A stretch of DNA of 64,000 bases, taken from positions 1,178,001-1,242,000 of the forward strand of contig CABIZZ010000001.1 of NCBI GenBank assembly GCA_902363395.1, read 5' to 3'. The translations under genes were made by a program, and so were the position numbers. This DNA comes from Streptococcaceae bacterium (GTDB lineage: Bacteria; Bacillota; Bacilli; Lactobacillales; Streptococcaceae). Positions 47,154 to 56,614 of the stretch are shown here, in pieces; position 1 is the stretch's first letter, and each line of letters opens with the position of its first letter. The notes below the pieces were generated by a model, which made no database searches, was not told where the DNA came from, and was given only the letters and a program-made list of their open reading frames with translations.

Positions 47154-49868
47154 ATGTTACAAGAACTAGCCTTTACAGGTCAATGGAGACACTATCAAAA
47201 ACGCGTTCTCGATAAGAGTGACGCTTTTATGGCGGATGGCCACCTGCATTTGGTAGCAGCTCCTGGCTCTGGAAAAACAACCCTGGGAATCGAATTTATC
47301 AGACGCTTTGGTCAGCCAACCCTGATTTTAGCTCCTACGGTCACCATTCGTCAGCAATGGGTGGACCGGATTATCCAAGCATTCCTAAGTGATGAAAGCC
47401 AAGCGGAGCAATTGATCTCTCAGGACCTCAAACATCCTAAGCTGATTACAGTGGCTACCTATCAGGCCCTACACAGCGCAATGAACCAAGTCGTCGGTCA
47501 ATCACAATCTGAGGATACCGATGACCAGGCAGAGATTGAAACGTTTGATTTCAAAGACTTTGATATCTTTACTACTTTCAAAGCCATCTCACTCGGAACC
47601 CTTTGTTTAGATGAGTGCCATCACCTGCGCAATGAATGGTGGAAGAGTTTGGAAGCCTTTCGTCAAGCCTTCCCTGACTTAAAGATGATCTCCCTAACCG
47701 CTACCCCTCCCTATGAAGGAGATCCTGCCCTTTGGGATCGCTATATCCGCATGTGTGGTGAGATCGATGAGGAAATTACGGTTCCCGAATTGGTCAAGGA
47801 AGATACCCTTTGTCCCCACCAAGACTATGTTTACTTCGCCTTTCCAACCAAGGAAGAGCAAGAGCAGTTGGATGCTTTTAGCCAACAAAAGAATGCTCTC
47901 TTGCAACAACTGACTTCCGATCCTCTCTTTTGCCAACACCTCCAAACCTGCCAGGCCTTATCGGGTCAGATCAGCGATGATGAATTGCTCAATGAGCCCA
48001 AGTATCTCTCTGCTACCCTGATCTTTCTTCGAAGCAAGGGAATTGACTTTCCCAAACGTTTCCAGGACCTTTTAGGAGCTAAAAAACTACCTGCCTTCAC
48101 CATGGACTGGCTTGAAATACTCTTGCAAGGTCTGCTCTTTCAGGTGCCTCACTGGTACAATCTACCTGAGGAATACGAGAAGCAACTGCTTCATGAATTA
48201 AAAGCAGCCAGCTTGATCGATCGAAAACAAGTCAAACTGGTCCGCAACAAAAAACAAGACCTACTGCTCAACCAATCCCTCGGAAAACTCAATGCGGTTC
48301 GAGAGATTTTCAAGGCGGAATACCAGGCTCTTGGAAGTCAACTGCGCCAATTGGTCCTAACAGACTACATTCGCCAAGACTTTGAAGTTCATCTCGGGAA
48401 TAAGGACGCCCAATTCACTCAGTTGGGAGTTCTCTCCTATTTTGAATCTATTCGCAGAGAAAGCTTAGAGCTAACTAGTCCTCCTGCCATTGCTGTCTTA
48501 ACCGGCAGCATCGTCATCATCCCGACAGTCGCTAAGCCAAGACTAGAAGAGCTTCTTGGAGGGAATCGACTGACTTACCAAAGTGTCGGCAAATTATCTC
48601 CTGATGACTTTCTCAAGCTTCGCATGATTGGTTCTCAACATGATTTGGTGACAGCTGTGACCCAACTCTTTCAAGAAGGGCTCATCCAGGTCGTCATTGG
48701 AACCAAGTCTCTTCTAGGAGAAGGCTGGGACGCTCCCTGCGTCAATTCTCTTATCCTAGCGAGCTTTGTCGGTAGCTTTATGCTCAGCAACCAAATGCGA
48801 GGTCGTGCCATCCGAGTGTGGCCAGAGGATCCAGACAAAACTAGTAACATCTGGCACCTGGTCTCCATCAATCTTTCCCTAAAAAAATGGTATGAAAAGT
48901 CCGATCTTGAAAAGGAAAAAATCGAAGCCATCACTGATCAGTTGAAAGAATACAGTCCTGATCTGGAGCTCTTAGAAAGACGGATGAAGCAATTTTTAGG
49001 TCTCCATTACAAGGAGCCCTTTATCGAATCCGGTATCGAACGTCTAGCCTTTAACAATATCCGCTATACCAAAAAACACTTGCAAAAACTCAATGAAGAG
49101 ACCTTAGAGCGCTCCACCCATCGTCAAGAACTCCGAGACGGCTGGCAAAAAGCCCTTCCGATTCTGGAGAATATGGAGATTGCAAATGAGGTCCAAGTGG
49201 ATAAACACTTCCTGCCCCTGGCCCTATTTTTTGACGCCAGGAAGCTAGCTCGCTGGCTGACGGCCGCTGCTTTGACCGATGCTTTCGCCAACCTGATTTA
49301 CTATTCACGTAGAGGAGGAGGGAATAAAGCGTCTCTTATTCTTCTATTCTTCCTAGCTGTCCCCGCACTCCTTGCTTGGCTGCGCTACTATCTCTATAAG
49401 AGCCCTTATAAACGGCTAGAAGTCTTCGGCCAGGCTATTCACCAAGCCCTTCTCCTTTCTGGCAAGATCCAAACCCAGGAGACCCGTATCCAAGTCGTAC
49501 GAGACAGAAAGGATGCCATCAACACGCTGATTTATTTGAAGGGCGGAACCATGCGGGAGAAGGAACTCTTCTCGCAAACCATAATCGAATTCTTCGCACC
49601 GATTGAAAATCAGCGCTATATCTTGAAAGCACAGGAAAAAGTATCCGATCAGACAGAATATTTCGCTGTACCAAGCCTTTTTGACAAACGGAAAGAGGAT
49701 GCCCAAGCCTTTGTGGAGCAAATCCGAAAGAGCCTGGGTAAGTATGACCTCGTCTATACCCGAAGTGCGGAAGGTCGCGCTATTCTCCTAGATGCGCGCA
49801 TTAAGGCCTTAGCTAATAAACAAGAGCGTACCTTCACCAAGAAACAAGTGTTGTCAAATTTGAAATAA
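47154..49868 (+). CDS. SF2 DEAD/DEAH-box helicase-like protein with C-terminal membrane segment
   Basis: A 904-aa protein. Start ATG 47154 has GGGAGGAAACC; an earlier ATG adds nine residues without a site. SF2 motifs: APGSGKTTLG (36-45), DECHH (153-157), TATPPYEGD (about 185), GEGWDAPCVNSLI (motif V) and QMRGRAIR (motif VI). After residue about 700 there is a hydrophobic segment (SLILLFFLAVPALLAWLRYYLY) followed by a basic, nuclease-unlike tail. Helicases of this kind act in DNA repair or defence; a membrane-linked one is unusual. Single gene. Role unknown. Confidence 0.82.
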   Translation: MLQELAFTGQWRHYQKRVLDKSDAFMADGHLHLVAAPGSGKTTLGIEFIRRFGQPTLILAPTVTIRQQWVDRIIQAFLSDESQAEQLISQDLKHPKLITVATYQALHSAMNQVVGQSQSEDTDDQAEIETFDFKDFDIFTTFKAISLGTLCLDECHHLRNEWWKSLEAFRQAFPDLKMISLTATPPYEGDPALWDRYIRMCGEIDEEITVPELVKEDTLCPHQDYVYFAFPTKEEQEQLDAFSQQKNALLQQLTSDPLFCQHLQTCQALSGQISDDELLNEPKYLSATLIFLRSKGIDFPKRFQDLLGAKKLPAFTMDWLEILLQGLLFQVPHWYNLPEEYEKQLLHELKAASLIDRKQVKLVRNKKQDLLLNQSLGKLNAVREIFKAEYQALGSQLRQLVLTDYIRQDFEVHLGNKDAQFTQLGVLSYFESIRRESLELTSPPAIAVLTGSIVIIPTVAKPRLEELLGGNRLTYQSVGKLSPDDFLKLRMIGSQHDLVTAVTQLFQEGLIQVVIGTKSLLGEGWDAPCVNSLILASFVGSFMLSNQMRGRAIRVWPEDPDKTSNIWHLVSINLSLKKWYEKSDLEKEKIEAITDQLKEYSPDLELLERRMKQFLGLHYKEPFIESGIERLAFNNIRYTKKHLQKLNEETLERSTHRQELRDGWQKALPILENMEIANEVQVDKHFLPLALFFDARKLARWLTAAALTDAFANLIYYSRRGGGNKASLILLFFLAVPALLAWLRYYLYKSPYKRLEVFGQAIHQALLLSGKIQTQETRIQVVRDRKDAINTLIYLKGGTMREKELFSQTIIEFFAPIENQRYILKAQEKVSDQTEYFAVPSLFDKRKEDAQAFVEQIRKSLGKYDLVYTRSAEGRAILLDARIKALANKQERTFTKKQVLSNLK

Positions 49869-49884
49869 GAATTTATTTCACAAT

Positions 49885-49921
49885 AAAAAATTCTAGTAGA
49901 TGATTTCTACTAGATTTTTTC
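49885..49921. terminator. Bidirectional terminator between helicase and adh
   Basis: TCTAGTA and TACTAGA (49892-49914) form the stem, with A's on the left and six T's on the right. Confidence 0.8.
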
Positions 49922-49922
49922 G

Positions 49923-50960
49923 TTAGTTAATCACAATCATGGCCTTAATAGTCTTGCGTTCATCCATGTCTTTGTATGCTTGATCAATTTCGTCCAAGCT
50001 ATAGCTTTGGGTGAAGACACGTCCTGGATTGATATCGCCATCAAGGACAGCCTTAAGCAAGAACTGTTTGTCGTAGGTAGTGACCGAGGCTGCTCCACCT
50101 GCCACCGAGATGTTTTGAGCAAAGGTCGAACCAAGGGCACGATTATTGTAATGAGGCACGCCGACAAAACCTAAACGTCCACCATTGTGAAGGACCCCAA
50201 GGGCTTGATCGACAGCTGCTGCGGTACCGACACATTCAAGGGCCGCATCTGCTCCGCCACCAAGGATTTCACGGACCTTGGCAATCCCTTCTTCGCCACG
50301 CTCCGCTACGACCGCTGTCGCACCAAATTCCAAAGCCATCTGTTGCCGGTCTTGGTGACGGCTCATAAGGACGATTTGAGACGCACCACGCATCTTAGCT
50401 GCGATAACCGCACATTGTCCAACAGCTCCGTCACCAATAACGACAACCTTGTCACCTTTTTGCACATTAGCTACACGCGCTGCATGGTAGCCCGTTGGCA
50501 TGACATCAGCTAGCGTCAAGAAGGATTTGAGCATAGCTTCTGTATAATCAGATGGTTGACCTGGAATCTTGACAAGGGCCCAGTTAGCATACTCAAAGCG
50601 CATGTACTCCGCTTGCACCCCATCAGACCAGTTGGTGCCGATATGACGGTCACAAGTCCCATCGTAGCCAGCACGACAGGCATCACACTCCCCACAACCA
50701 TGGGTGAAAGGTGCGATGACAAAGTCTCCTGGTTTGACCGTTGTAATGGCTTCTCCGATTTCTTCGACAATCCCAATGGCTTCGTGGCCACTATTTTGAT
50801 GCCCTGCTTCAATATCTGGATTGCGGTAGCTCCAGAGATCGGATCCACAGACACATGTGCGGACGATGCGGAGAATAACATCATCCGGCGCTTCGATTTG
50901 CGGACATTCTACTTCTACTAGACCCACTTGCCCAGCTTTTGTATAGACTGTTTTCTTCAT
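49923..50960 (-). CDS. Zinc-dependent alcohol dehydrogenase
   Basis: A 345-aa medium-chain dehydrogenase. Catalytic zinc residues: Cys in CVCGSDLW, then GHEAIG; the structural zinc loop has Cys-rich GCGECDACRAGYDGTC. NAD site VVIGDGAVGQCAVIAA, with a cofactor-selecting MSRHQDR (Arg favours NADP). It lies 78 bp downstream of czcD. In pneumococcus a similar adh lies beside nmlR-czcD-sczA, so a role in aldehyde or nitrosative and zinc stress is plausible. No nmlR gene is present between here. Confidence 0.9.
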   Translation of the reverse strand: MKKTVYTKAGQVGLVEVECPQIEAPDDVILRIVRTCVCGSDLWSYRNPDIEAGHQNSGHEAIGIVEEIGEAITTVKPGDFVIAPFTHGCGECDACRAGYDGTCDRHIGTNWSDGVQAEYMRFEYANWALVKIPGQPSDYTEAMLKSFLTLADVMPTGYHAARVANVQKGDKVVVIGDGAVGQCAVIAAKMRGASQIVLMSRHQDRQQMALEFGATAVVAERGEEGIAKVREILGGGADAALECVGTAAAVDQALGVLHNGGRLGFVGVPHYNNRALGSTFAQNISVAGGAASVTTYDKQFLLKAVLDGDINPGRVFTQSYSLDEIDQAYKDMDERKTIKAMIVIN

Positions 50961-51038
50961 AGGAACAACCTACTTTCTATTGCTTACTTACCTATAGTAT
51001 ACACTTTTTCTTAGGCTTCTGCTCATACCAACTCTTCA

Positions 51039-51944
51039 TTAATGGTGGTGATGATCATGCCCATGACCTTGATCAGCTTCCAGTTCTTCGATCTTGCGTT
51101 TATGGGCTCGGTGGGTTGCCAGATCTTCATCGACCTCAATAGTAACATTTTGAAAGCCACAGTCTTTAAGCAAGGTGCGGATAGACTCTTTACAGCCTTC
51201 CATATGCTTGACATGCTCTAAACAAACATGGACAATGGCGTTTTTTTCCAGGCCATCCATGGTCCAGAGATTGAGCTGATTGATACTAGTCACATAGTCC
51301 AGCTGCTCCAAATCACTCTTGACTTGCTGGATATCCACTCCTTCTGGCACAGCATCGAGGAAAATCTTGAGCGTACTCCAAAAACGTGGAAAGGCTTTGG
51401 ACAAGATGAACGCAGAAATTAGAAGAGATAAGAGGGGATCGAGGAAGTACCAATCAGTGTAGCGCAAGATGATGGCGACGATAATCACCGCCAACCAACC
51501 TAGTGTATCCTCAAGGAAATGGAGACTCAGGATGGATTCATTCTTAGTCTGCCCCTTACGGACGATGAGACTGGCTGTTAGATTTATGGCAATCGCAATG
51601 ACTCCCAACCAAAGCATCCCCTCATAATCCACCGGCTGAGGCTCGATTAGCTTGCTGATATTCTCTAGAATGACTAAACTAGAGCCTGTTATGAGGATGA
51701 CTGCTGTCAGGATGGCCCCCAAGAGGCTAAAGCGCTTGTAGCCTAGGGTATAATGGCTGTCCTCCTCCCGATTTGAAATACTTTCGAGAAAAGCTGAGAT
51801 ACCAATAGCCAAGGCATCTCCCAAGTCATGGACAGCATCCGCTAAGATTGCACTGGAGCCAAAGAGACCGCCAAAGATAAATTCGATGATGGCAAAGCTA
51901 AAATTTAAGACAAAAGCCAGCCAAACAGCAAATTTTGAACTCAT
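51039..51944 (-). CDS. czcD: Cation diffusion facilitator, zinc efflux CzcD
   Basis: A 301-aa CDF transporter with six membrane spans (FAVWLAFVLNFSFAIIEFIFGG first) and a metal site in the ADAVHDLGDALAIG helix (Asp36/His39/Asp40 region). The C-terminal cytoplasmic domain ends in a His-rich GHGHDHHHH tail for metal binding. RBS AAAGGAGGTC. It is divergent from the TetR-type regulator sczA, as in pneumococcus, where SczA controls czcD for zinc resistance. Confidence 0.9.
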   Translation of the reverse strand: MSSKFAVWLAFVLNFSFAIIEFIFGGLFGSSAILADAVHDLGDALAIGISAFLESISNREEDSHYTLGYKRFSLLGAILTAVILITGSSLVILENISKLIEPQPVDYEGMLWLGVIAIAINLTASLIVRKGQTKNESILSLHFLEDTLGWLAVIIVAIILRYTDWYFLDPLLSLLISAFILSKAFPRFWSTLKIFLDAVPEGVDIQQVKSDLEQLDYVTSINQLNLWTMDGLEKNAIVHVCLEHVKHMEGCKESIRTLLKDCGFQNVTIEVDEDLATHRAHKRKIEELEADQGHGHDHHHH

Positions 51945-51967
51945 TTTTGACCTCCTTTAATATATGA

Positions 51968-51973
51968 TATAAT
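51968..51973 (+). promoter_or_regulatory. sczA -10 box
   Basis: TATAAT at 51968-51973 on the plus strand, with TTGACC at 51947-51952, 15 nt away (short). It overlaps the czcD start region. Confidence 0.4.
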
Positions 51974-52055
51974 GGGAATAGATGATTTTCTCACTAGTAT
52001 TATCTCCCACTCTACTTAGAAAGGATAGAAGCAAACCGTTCTTTGTGTACGTTAC

Positions 52056-52070
52056 TGAACAGTTTGTTCA
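52056..52070. promoter_or_regulatory. SczA operator-like palindrome
   Basis: TGAACA-GTT-TGTTCA, a perfect 6-3-6 inverted repeat 10 nt before the sczA start and about 110 bp from czcD. TGTTCA half-sites are what I recall for SczA. Confidence 0.6.
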
Positions 52071-52080
52071 AATTGTCTAT

Positions 52081-52626
52081 ATGAGTCAAACTGACCGGCG
52101 GATTGCTAAAACAAAAAAAGCGATCTATACAGCCTTCTTAGAACTGTTAAATAGTAAAGGTTACCAAGCGACGACTGTTCAAGATATTATTGATCGGGCA
52201 GATGTTGGGCGATCTACCTTTTACAGTCATTATGAAAGCAAGGAACTCTTGCTGGACGAACTCTGCCACTACCTCTTCCATCACTTGTTTGAGAGAGAGG
52301 CACACCTAGCTGCAGAAGACTACCTGGCTCACATCTTTCTCCATTTTCGAGAAAATCAAGACCACGTGACCAGCCTCCTTCTCTCCAAAAATGATTATTT
52401 TCTCCGTCAACTTCATAAGGAATTAGAAGCCCATGTCTATCCTATGGTGGCAGATGATTTAAAAACAGCTCATCCTGCGATTCCAACTTCTTACCTCAAG
52501 CACTTTGTCGTCACCAACTTCATCGAAACCTTGACCTGGTGGTTGAGAAAAGGGAAAGCTTATAACGAGCAAGAAGTTGTTAGCTTTTATTTAGATGTTA
52601 TGGAAATGACAGCTAAACAAGAATAA
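52081..52626 (+). CDS. sczA: TetR-family zinc-responsive regulator SczA
   Basis: A 181-aa regulator from the MSQTDRRIAKTKKA start. The upstream open frame (to 51982) is part of the operator and promoter region and lacks a ribosome site, though the chosen start also has a poor one. HTH: TTVQDIIDRADVGRSTFYSHYESKELLL. The C-terminal domain has His and Asp/Glu-rich patches (HYLFHHLFEREAHLAAEDYLAH) suited to metal binding. Divergent from czcD, which in pneumococcus SczA activates with zinc. Identification rests on synteny plus family. Confidence 0.82.
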   Translation: MSQTDRRIAKTKKAIYTAFLELLNSKGYQATTVQDIIDRADVGRSTFYSHYESKELLLDELCHYLFHHLFEREAHLAAEDYLAHIFLHFRENQDHVTSLLLSKNDYFLRQLHKELEAHVYPMVADDLKTAHPAIPTSYLKHFVVTNFIETLTWWLRKGKAYNEQEVVSFYLDVMEMTAKQE

Positions 52627-52657
52627 ACATCATTTTTCTAGCTAGAAAGGAAATCTT

Positions 52658-52990
52658 ATGAACCTCCTTATTCTTCTTGGTATTTTTACAGCCTTCTTAG
52701 CCCTTGCCTTTCCCCTCCTTCATTTATTGGCTAGCCTTTCAGAATTAAGAAAGGGCAAGAATACTCTAGGAAATCAACTTCTGTTCATTGGAAGTTGCCT
52801 TGCGACCTTTTCTCTCATCCTCTACTTCTTTTTGCCGATTGTTCCTTTATTCCTTTGGATGATTGGCTGTTGTTTGATTTGCTACGGGGCCTATTGGAAT
52901 GGGAAACACAAAGGAAACTTCCACCCAGCCCACCACCTGATTCGAATGGGCATCGCTCTGGTGATTACGCTTTTATTAGCTCTCATATAA
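52658..52990 (+). CDS. Small integral membrane protein
   Basis: A 110-aa protein of unknown function with about four spans: LLILLGIFTAFLALAFPLL, then NQLLFIGSCLATFSLILYFF, then IVPLFLWMIGCCLICYGAYW, then MGIALVITLLLALI. A short basic loop (SELRKGKNTLG) separates spans one and two, and HKGNFHPAHHLIR precedes the last. RBS AAAGGAAA. It follows sczA by 31 bp and is probably co-transcribed with it, ending at a strong terminator. Confidence 0.75.
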   Translation: MNLLILLGIFTAFLALAFPLLHLLASLSELRKGKNTLGNQLLFIGSCLATFSLILYFFLPIVPLFLWMIGCCLICYGAYWNGKHKGNFHPAHHLIRMGIALVITLLLALI

Positions 52991-52991
52991 G

Positions 52992-53026
52992 AAAAGCTCA
53001 AGTTTTCAGAATAAACTTGAGCTTTT
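52992..53026. terminator. Strong bidirectional terminator
   Basis: AAAAGCTCAAGTTT and AAACTTGAGCTTTT form a perfect 14-bp stem between convergent genes. Confidence 0.9.
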
Positions 53027-53040
53027 GTAGTTTCTATTTG

Positions 53041-53979
53041 TTAAGCCATCAACAGCATGAGAATAGGGATCACCACCATGGTAGCAAGGGTCGTCTCTGT
53101 CACCATGACTGCTGCATAATCACTATCAGCTCCGTAGAGTCTGGCAACGACTGGCGCATTGGTCATCACAGGCATGGCAGACTGAATGATAAAGACTTGC
53201 TTCATCAAGCTTGGAAGAGGGGCCCAGTAGACGATGGTCGCCATCAAGAGAGGGGCAACCAGGAAGCGACCTAGTAGAATCAATAGCTGATCTTTTCCCA
53301 GAACCAACTGCTTCACACCTACATGAGACACCGACAAACCGATGAATATCATGGATAAGGGGGTCGTTAAATTGCCCAGATACTGTAAATCACTGGCTAG
53401 AAAGGCTGGCAGCTTGATCTGCAGCATCACCATGACTAGCCCCAAGAGAAAGCCCATCAGGGGCGGAGAAAAGACTTTTTTCAGACTCGTTTTGAGATCA
53501 AACTGAGCTTCTCCCTCACCATCTCGCTGGATGAGATAAGTTCCCAAAGTCCAGAAAAAGGTCGTATTGCACATGTAATAGATCAAAACATAAGGAATGC
53601 TGGCATCTCCAAAGAGGGCTTGGTTAATGGGAAGCCCAACGAAGATGGTATTGGAGTTAAAAAACATGGAAATAAAGAGGCCACGACGGTCCTGTCTCAC
53701 TGCAAAGAGCCTGGCTACTCCTGTCGCGATGCCAAGCAAAATAACCATAGACAGGGCAGGGAACCGCAAGGCTGGCAACATTTTAAGTAGATCTGCTGCT
53801 GTGAAGCGCTGCGTAATGGTGTAGAGCATATAGCAGGGCAAGGCAACTTGAGTGACTAGTTTAGCGATCAGCCCACGTGACTTGTCGTCAAACCAGCCTT
53901 TTTCACCTATGACAAAGCCCACTAAAATCATGCCCAGGATGACGAGGATCCCTGATATGCTCCTCAAAAAGATGTCCAT
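53041..53979 (-). CDS. AEC-family transporter (auxin efflux carrier-like)
   Basis: A 312-aa membrane protein with about ten spans. The family pattern is visible: GFVIGEKGWF at the N-terminus, AKLVTQVALPCYML, FFNSNTIFVGLPINQALFG (conserved Asn-Pro-like crossover), MSMIFIGLSVSHVG-like second repeat, and VMTNAPVVARLYG near the end. AEC members carry malate or other organic acids. Substrate undetermined. Single gene with AAAGGAG. Confidence 0.85.
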   Translation of the reverse strand: MDIFLRSISGILVILGMILVGFVIGEKGWFDDKSRGLIAKLVTQVALPCYMLYTITQRFTAADLLKMLPALRFPALSMVILLGIATGVARLFAVRQDRRGLFISMFFNSNTIFVGLPINQALFGDASIPYVLIYYMCNTTFFWTLGTYLIQRDGEGEAQFDLKTSLKKVFSPPLMGFLLGLVMVMLQIKLPAFLASDLQYLGNLTTPLSMIFIGLSVSHVGVKQLVLGKDQLLILLGRFLVAPLLMATIVYWAPLPSLMKQVFIIQSAMPVMTNAPVVARLYGADSDYAAVMVTETTLATMVVIPILMLLMA

Positions 53980-54052
53980 GTTCTCTCCTTTTACTTTTTT
54001 GAAATGAGAGTGTTTCTACAAGTCTCAAAAACTATTCTAGTATATCATAAAA

Positions 54053-54078
54053 AGAGGTGGGCAACATGGCCAACCTCT
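54053..54078 (-). terminator. Probable terminator of egtV-egtU
   Basis: AGAGGT and ACCTCT pair, extended by GGC/GCC inside; T's follow on the minus strand. It lies about 125 nt past the egtU stop. The rest of 53980-54203 holds nothing else that I can see. Confidence 0.55.
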
Positions 54079-54203
54079 AATGAGTTTTTGATAATCCGTT
54101 TTTCTCCTTCTTAGTAACCTTAAGCACTAAATAGATCAGGTTCATAGAGAAATCCTAGGTAAGTAACTTAAATAAAGTTTTTTTCAATTTAAAATTCGCA
54201 TTA

Positions 54204-55721
54204 TTACTTGATGATCCCTTCCTGAATCAAAAAGTCACGCGCTACTTGGGCAGCTGACTTGCCTTCTACTCCGACTTGGTAATTCATCTGGCTCATTTGG
54301 TCTGCTGTGATTTTACCAGCCAACTTATTCAGAATGCCTTCTAATTCTGGATGTTTCTTAAGGAGAGACTCTTTCATGAGGGGCGCCCCTTGATAAGGCG
54401 GGAAAAGTTGCTTGTCATCTTCGAGGACCACCAGGTCATAGCGAGCAAGTTCAGCATCTGTTGAGTAGGCATCCGTTATCTGGATATCGCCAGACTGGAT
54501 AGCCTGGTAGCGAAGGGCTGGCTCCATGGTGGAGACTTGTAGATTAAGACCATAGACCTTCTGCAAGCCCTTGTTTCCGTCTTCTCGGTCGTTAAACTCC
54601 AAGGTAAAGCCTGCCTTGAGTTGCCCTTCCACCTTTTTCAAATCTGAAATGGTCTTAAGGCCATACTCTTGGGCAATTTTCTTAGGCACTGCGACAGCAT
54701 AGGTATTCTGATAAGCCATGGGTTTGAGCAAGGCTAGGTCGTCTTGTTGCTTGATCCCATCTCGGGCTGCTCGATAGACTGCTCCTGGATCATGACCGAC
54801 TTGTGGTGCTGGCTTGAGGAGACTTTCGGTCACGGTCCCTGTAAACTCTGGATAGATAGCGATATCGCCTTTTTTCAGAGCTTCGTAGAGGAAGGTGGTC
54901 TTACCAAAATTCGGCTTGACGGTCACCGTCATATCCGTATTTTCCTCAATCAAGATCTTATACATATTAGCTAGAATTTCGGGTTCTGGTCCTAACTTCC
55001 CAGCAATGACCAGGTTTTCTTTCTTCGGTTTTGGAAGAAGACTAGGTGTATAAGAAGCTCCTAATCCGAGGACCATGACAGCAAATGCTGCAAAGATGGT
55101 CCGCAATTTGGCCTTTTCCATCCATTTAAGAAGAAGGTTAAAGGCGATGGCCAAGAAGGCAGAAGACAGGGCACCGATCAAAATCAGACTGGCATTATTG
55201 CGGTCAATCCCTAGAAGGATAAAGGAACCAAGTCCCCCAGCTCCAATCAAGGCAGCTAGAGTAGCCGTCCCGATAATCATCACAGCTGCTGTCCGAATTC
55301 CAGACATGATAACAGGCATAGCCAAGGGAATCTCGAACTTCTTCAAGCGCTCCCACTTGGTCATCCCAAAGGCGACCCCTGCTTCTTCAAGGCTTGGATC
55401 AATCCCTTGTAAACCAGTGATGGTATTTTGAAGGATGGGGAAAATGGCGTAGATGACGAGAGCTGTCAAGGCCGGAAGCGTCCCAATGCCCATAATGGGA
55501 ATGAAGAGGCCGAGAAGAGCCATGGAAGGAATGGTCTGGAAGATCCCAGCCACCTGTAAGACCCAGTTGCTGGCTCTCTTGCGTGTACTTAAATAAACAG
55601 CTAGAGGGACAGCAAGAAAAATAGCAAGGAGCAAGGTCAGTAATGACAGTTGCAAATGTTGACCCAGTGCAGTGCCCCAGTCGCCAAATCGTTCTTGAAA
55701 GGTTGCAAGTAGTTTAGACAT
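54204..55721 (-). CDS. egtU: ABC importer permease fused to substrate-binding domain (EgtU/OpuC-like)
   Basis: A 505-aa fusion. Start MSKLLATF has GGAGG upstream; a longer reading adds ten residues. The permease (about 1-220) has an EAA-type loop ([25 protein letters not shown]). The binding domain (about 235-505) starts [22 protein letters not shown] and has [28 protein letters not shown]. The length and layout match pneumococcal EgtU, an ergothioneine transporter formerly called ProWX and thought to be a choline system. Glycine betaine/choline/carnitine remain alternatives. It overlaps egtV by 8 bp. Confidence 0.82.
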   Translation of the reverse strand: MSKLLATFQERFGDWGTALGQHLQLSLLTLLLAIFLAVPLAVYLSTRKRASNWVLQVAGIFQTIPSMALLGLFIPIMGIGTLPALTALVIYAIFPILQNTITGLQGIDPSLEEAGVAFGMTKWERLKKFEIPLAMPVIMSGIRTAAVMIIGTATLAALIGAGGLGSFILLGIDRNNASLILIGALSSAFLAIAFNLLLKWMEKAKLRTIFAAFAVMVLGLGASYTPSLLPKPKKENLVIAGKLGPEPEILANMYKILIEENTDMTVTVKPNFGKTTFLYEALKKGDIAIYPEFTGTVTESLLKPAPQVGHDPGAVYRAARDGIKQQDDLALLKPMAYQNTYAVAVPKKIAQEYGLKTISDLKKVEGQLKAGFTLEFNDREDGNKGLQKVYGLNLQVSTMEPALRYQAIQSGDIQITDAYSTDAELARYDLVVLEDDKQLFPPYQGAPLMKESLLKKHPELEGILNKLAGKITADQMSQMNYQVGVEGKSAAQVARDFLIQEGIIK

Positions 55722-56442
55722 GGTGAGCACCTCCAAATAAATCTGCGACAAAGTCGTTGGCTGGCTGGGCTAGGATGGTTTTAGAATCCGCCACCTGCAC
55801 AATCTCTCCTTCTTGCAACACTGCAATCCGGTCGCCTAATTTTAAGGCCTCGTCCGTATCATGAGTAACGAAGATGGTGGTCATACCAAACTCTTTGTGC
55901 AATTTTTTAGTCAGAGCCTGCAACTGCTTACGGGAAATGGCATCGAGAGCAGAGAAAGGCTCATCCATCAATAGAATTTTTGGTTCCCCAATGATAGCCC
56001 GCACAATGCCAATCCGCTGTTGCTCCCCACCAGATAATTCACTAGCCATGCGATTTGCATACTCTGCAGCAGGGAGCCCCACCTTGGCCAAGAGTTCTTC
56101 TGTTTTAGAGGCGATTTGTTCTTTAGTCCAGCCCTTCATCTCAGGAATCAGAGCAATATTTTCCGCAACTGTCAAGTTAGGAAATAGGGCAATGGCTTGA
56201 AGGACATAGCCGGTACTGAGACGTAACTCCCGTTCATCATAGTCCTTGATCCGTTTCCCATCCATATAGATATTTCCATCTGTCGGCTCCAAGAGACGGT
56301 TGACCATCTTGAGCATGGTGGTCTTTCCAGATCCTGAAGGACCCACTAGTACCATAAATTCTCCATTTTCAATTCGGAGATTGACATCTTTTAAAATATT
56401 TTTATCCGTGTAGCGCAAGGCTACATGTTTGTATTCAATCAT
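55714..56442 (-). CDS. egtV: ABC importer ATPase (EgtV/OpuCA-like)
   Basis: A 242-aa ATPase: [13 protein letters not shown] (Walker A, 34-42), [19 protein letters not shown] (signature), [13 protein letters not shown] (Walker B), [13 protein letters not shown] (His switch). It lacks the CBS domains of osmotic OpuCA proteins, which argues against an ionic-strength sensor. Start chosen at MIEYKHV with GAGGAAGAAC; an upstream Met adds five residues. First gene of the pair with egtU. Confidence 0.85.
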   Translation of the reverse strand: MIEYKHVALRYTDKNILKDVNLRIENGEFMVLVGPSGSGKTTMLKMVNRLLEPTDGNIYMDGKRIKDYDERELRLSTGYVLQAIALFPNLTVAENIALIPEMKGWTKEQIASKTEELLAKVGLPAAEYANRMASELSGGEQQRIGIVRAIIGEPKILLMDEPFSALDAISRKQLQALTKKLHKEFGMTTIFVTHDTDEALKLGDRIAVLQEGEIVQVADSKTILAQPANDFVADLFGGAHHV

Positions 56443-56576
56443 GTTCTTCCTCACCATCTCCTTAAAAGCTAAGATCCTTATCTCACTTTTTATAAGAGTG
56501 TAATCATATCATAACATTGTAATACTAGATATTACATCTGTCAACGATTTTGATTTGAAATTATATATAAGAAAAA

Positions 56577-56598
56577 GAGTTTGGGATAGCCCAAACTC
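56577..56598 (-). terminator. Terminator of the DUF4767 lipoprotein gene
   Basis: GAGTTTGGG and CCCAAACTC with an ATAG loop; A's on the left give the T run on the minus strand. Confidence 0.82.
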
Positions 56599-56614
56599 AC
56601 TTACGTTTTATTGT

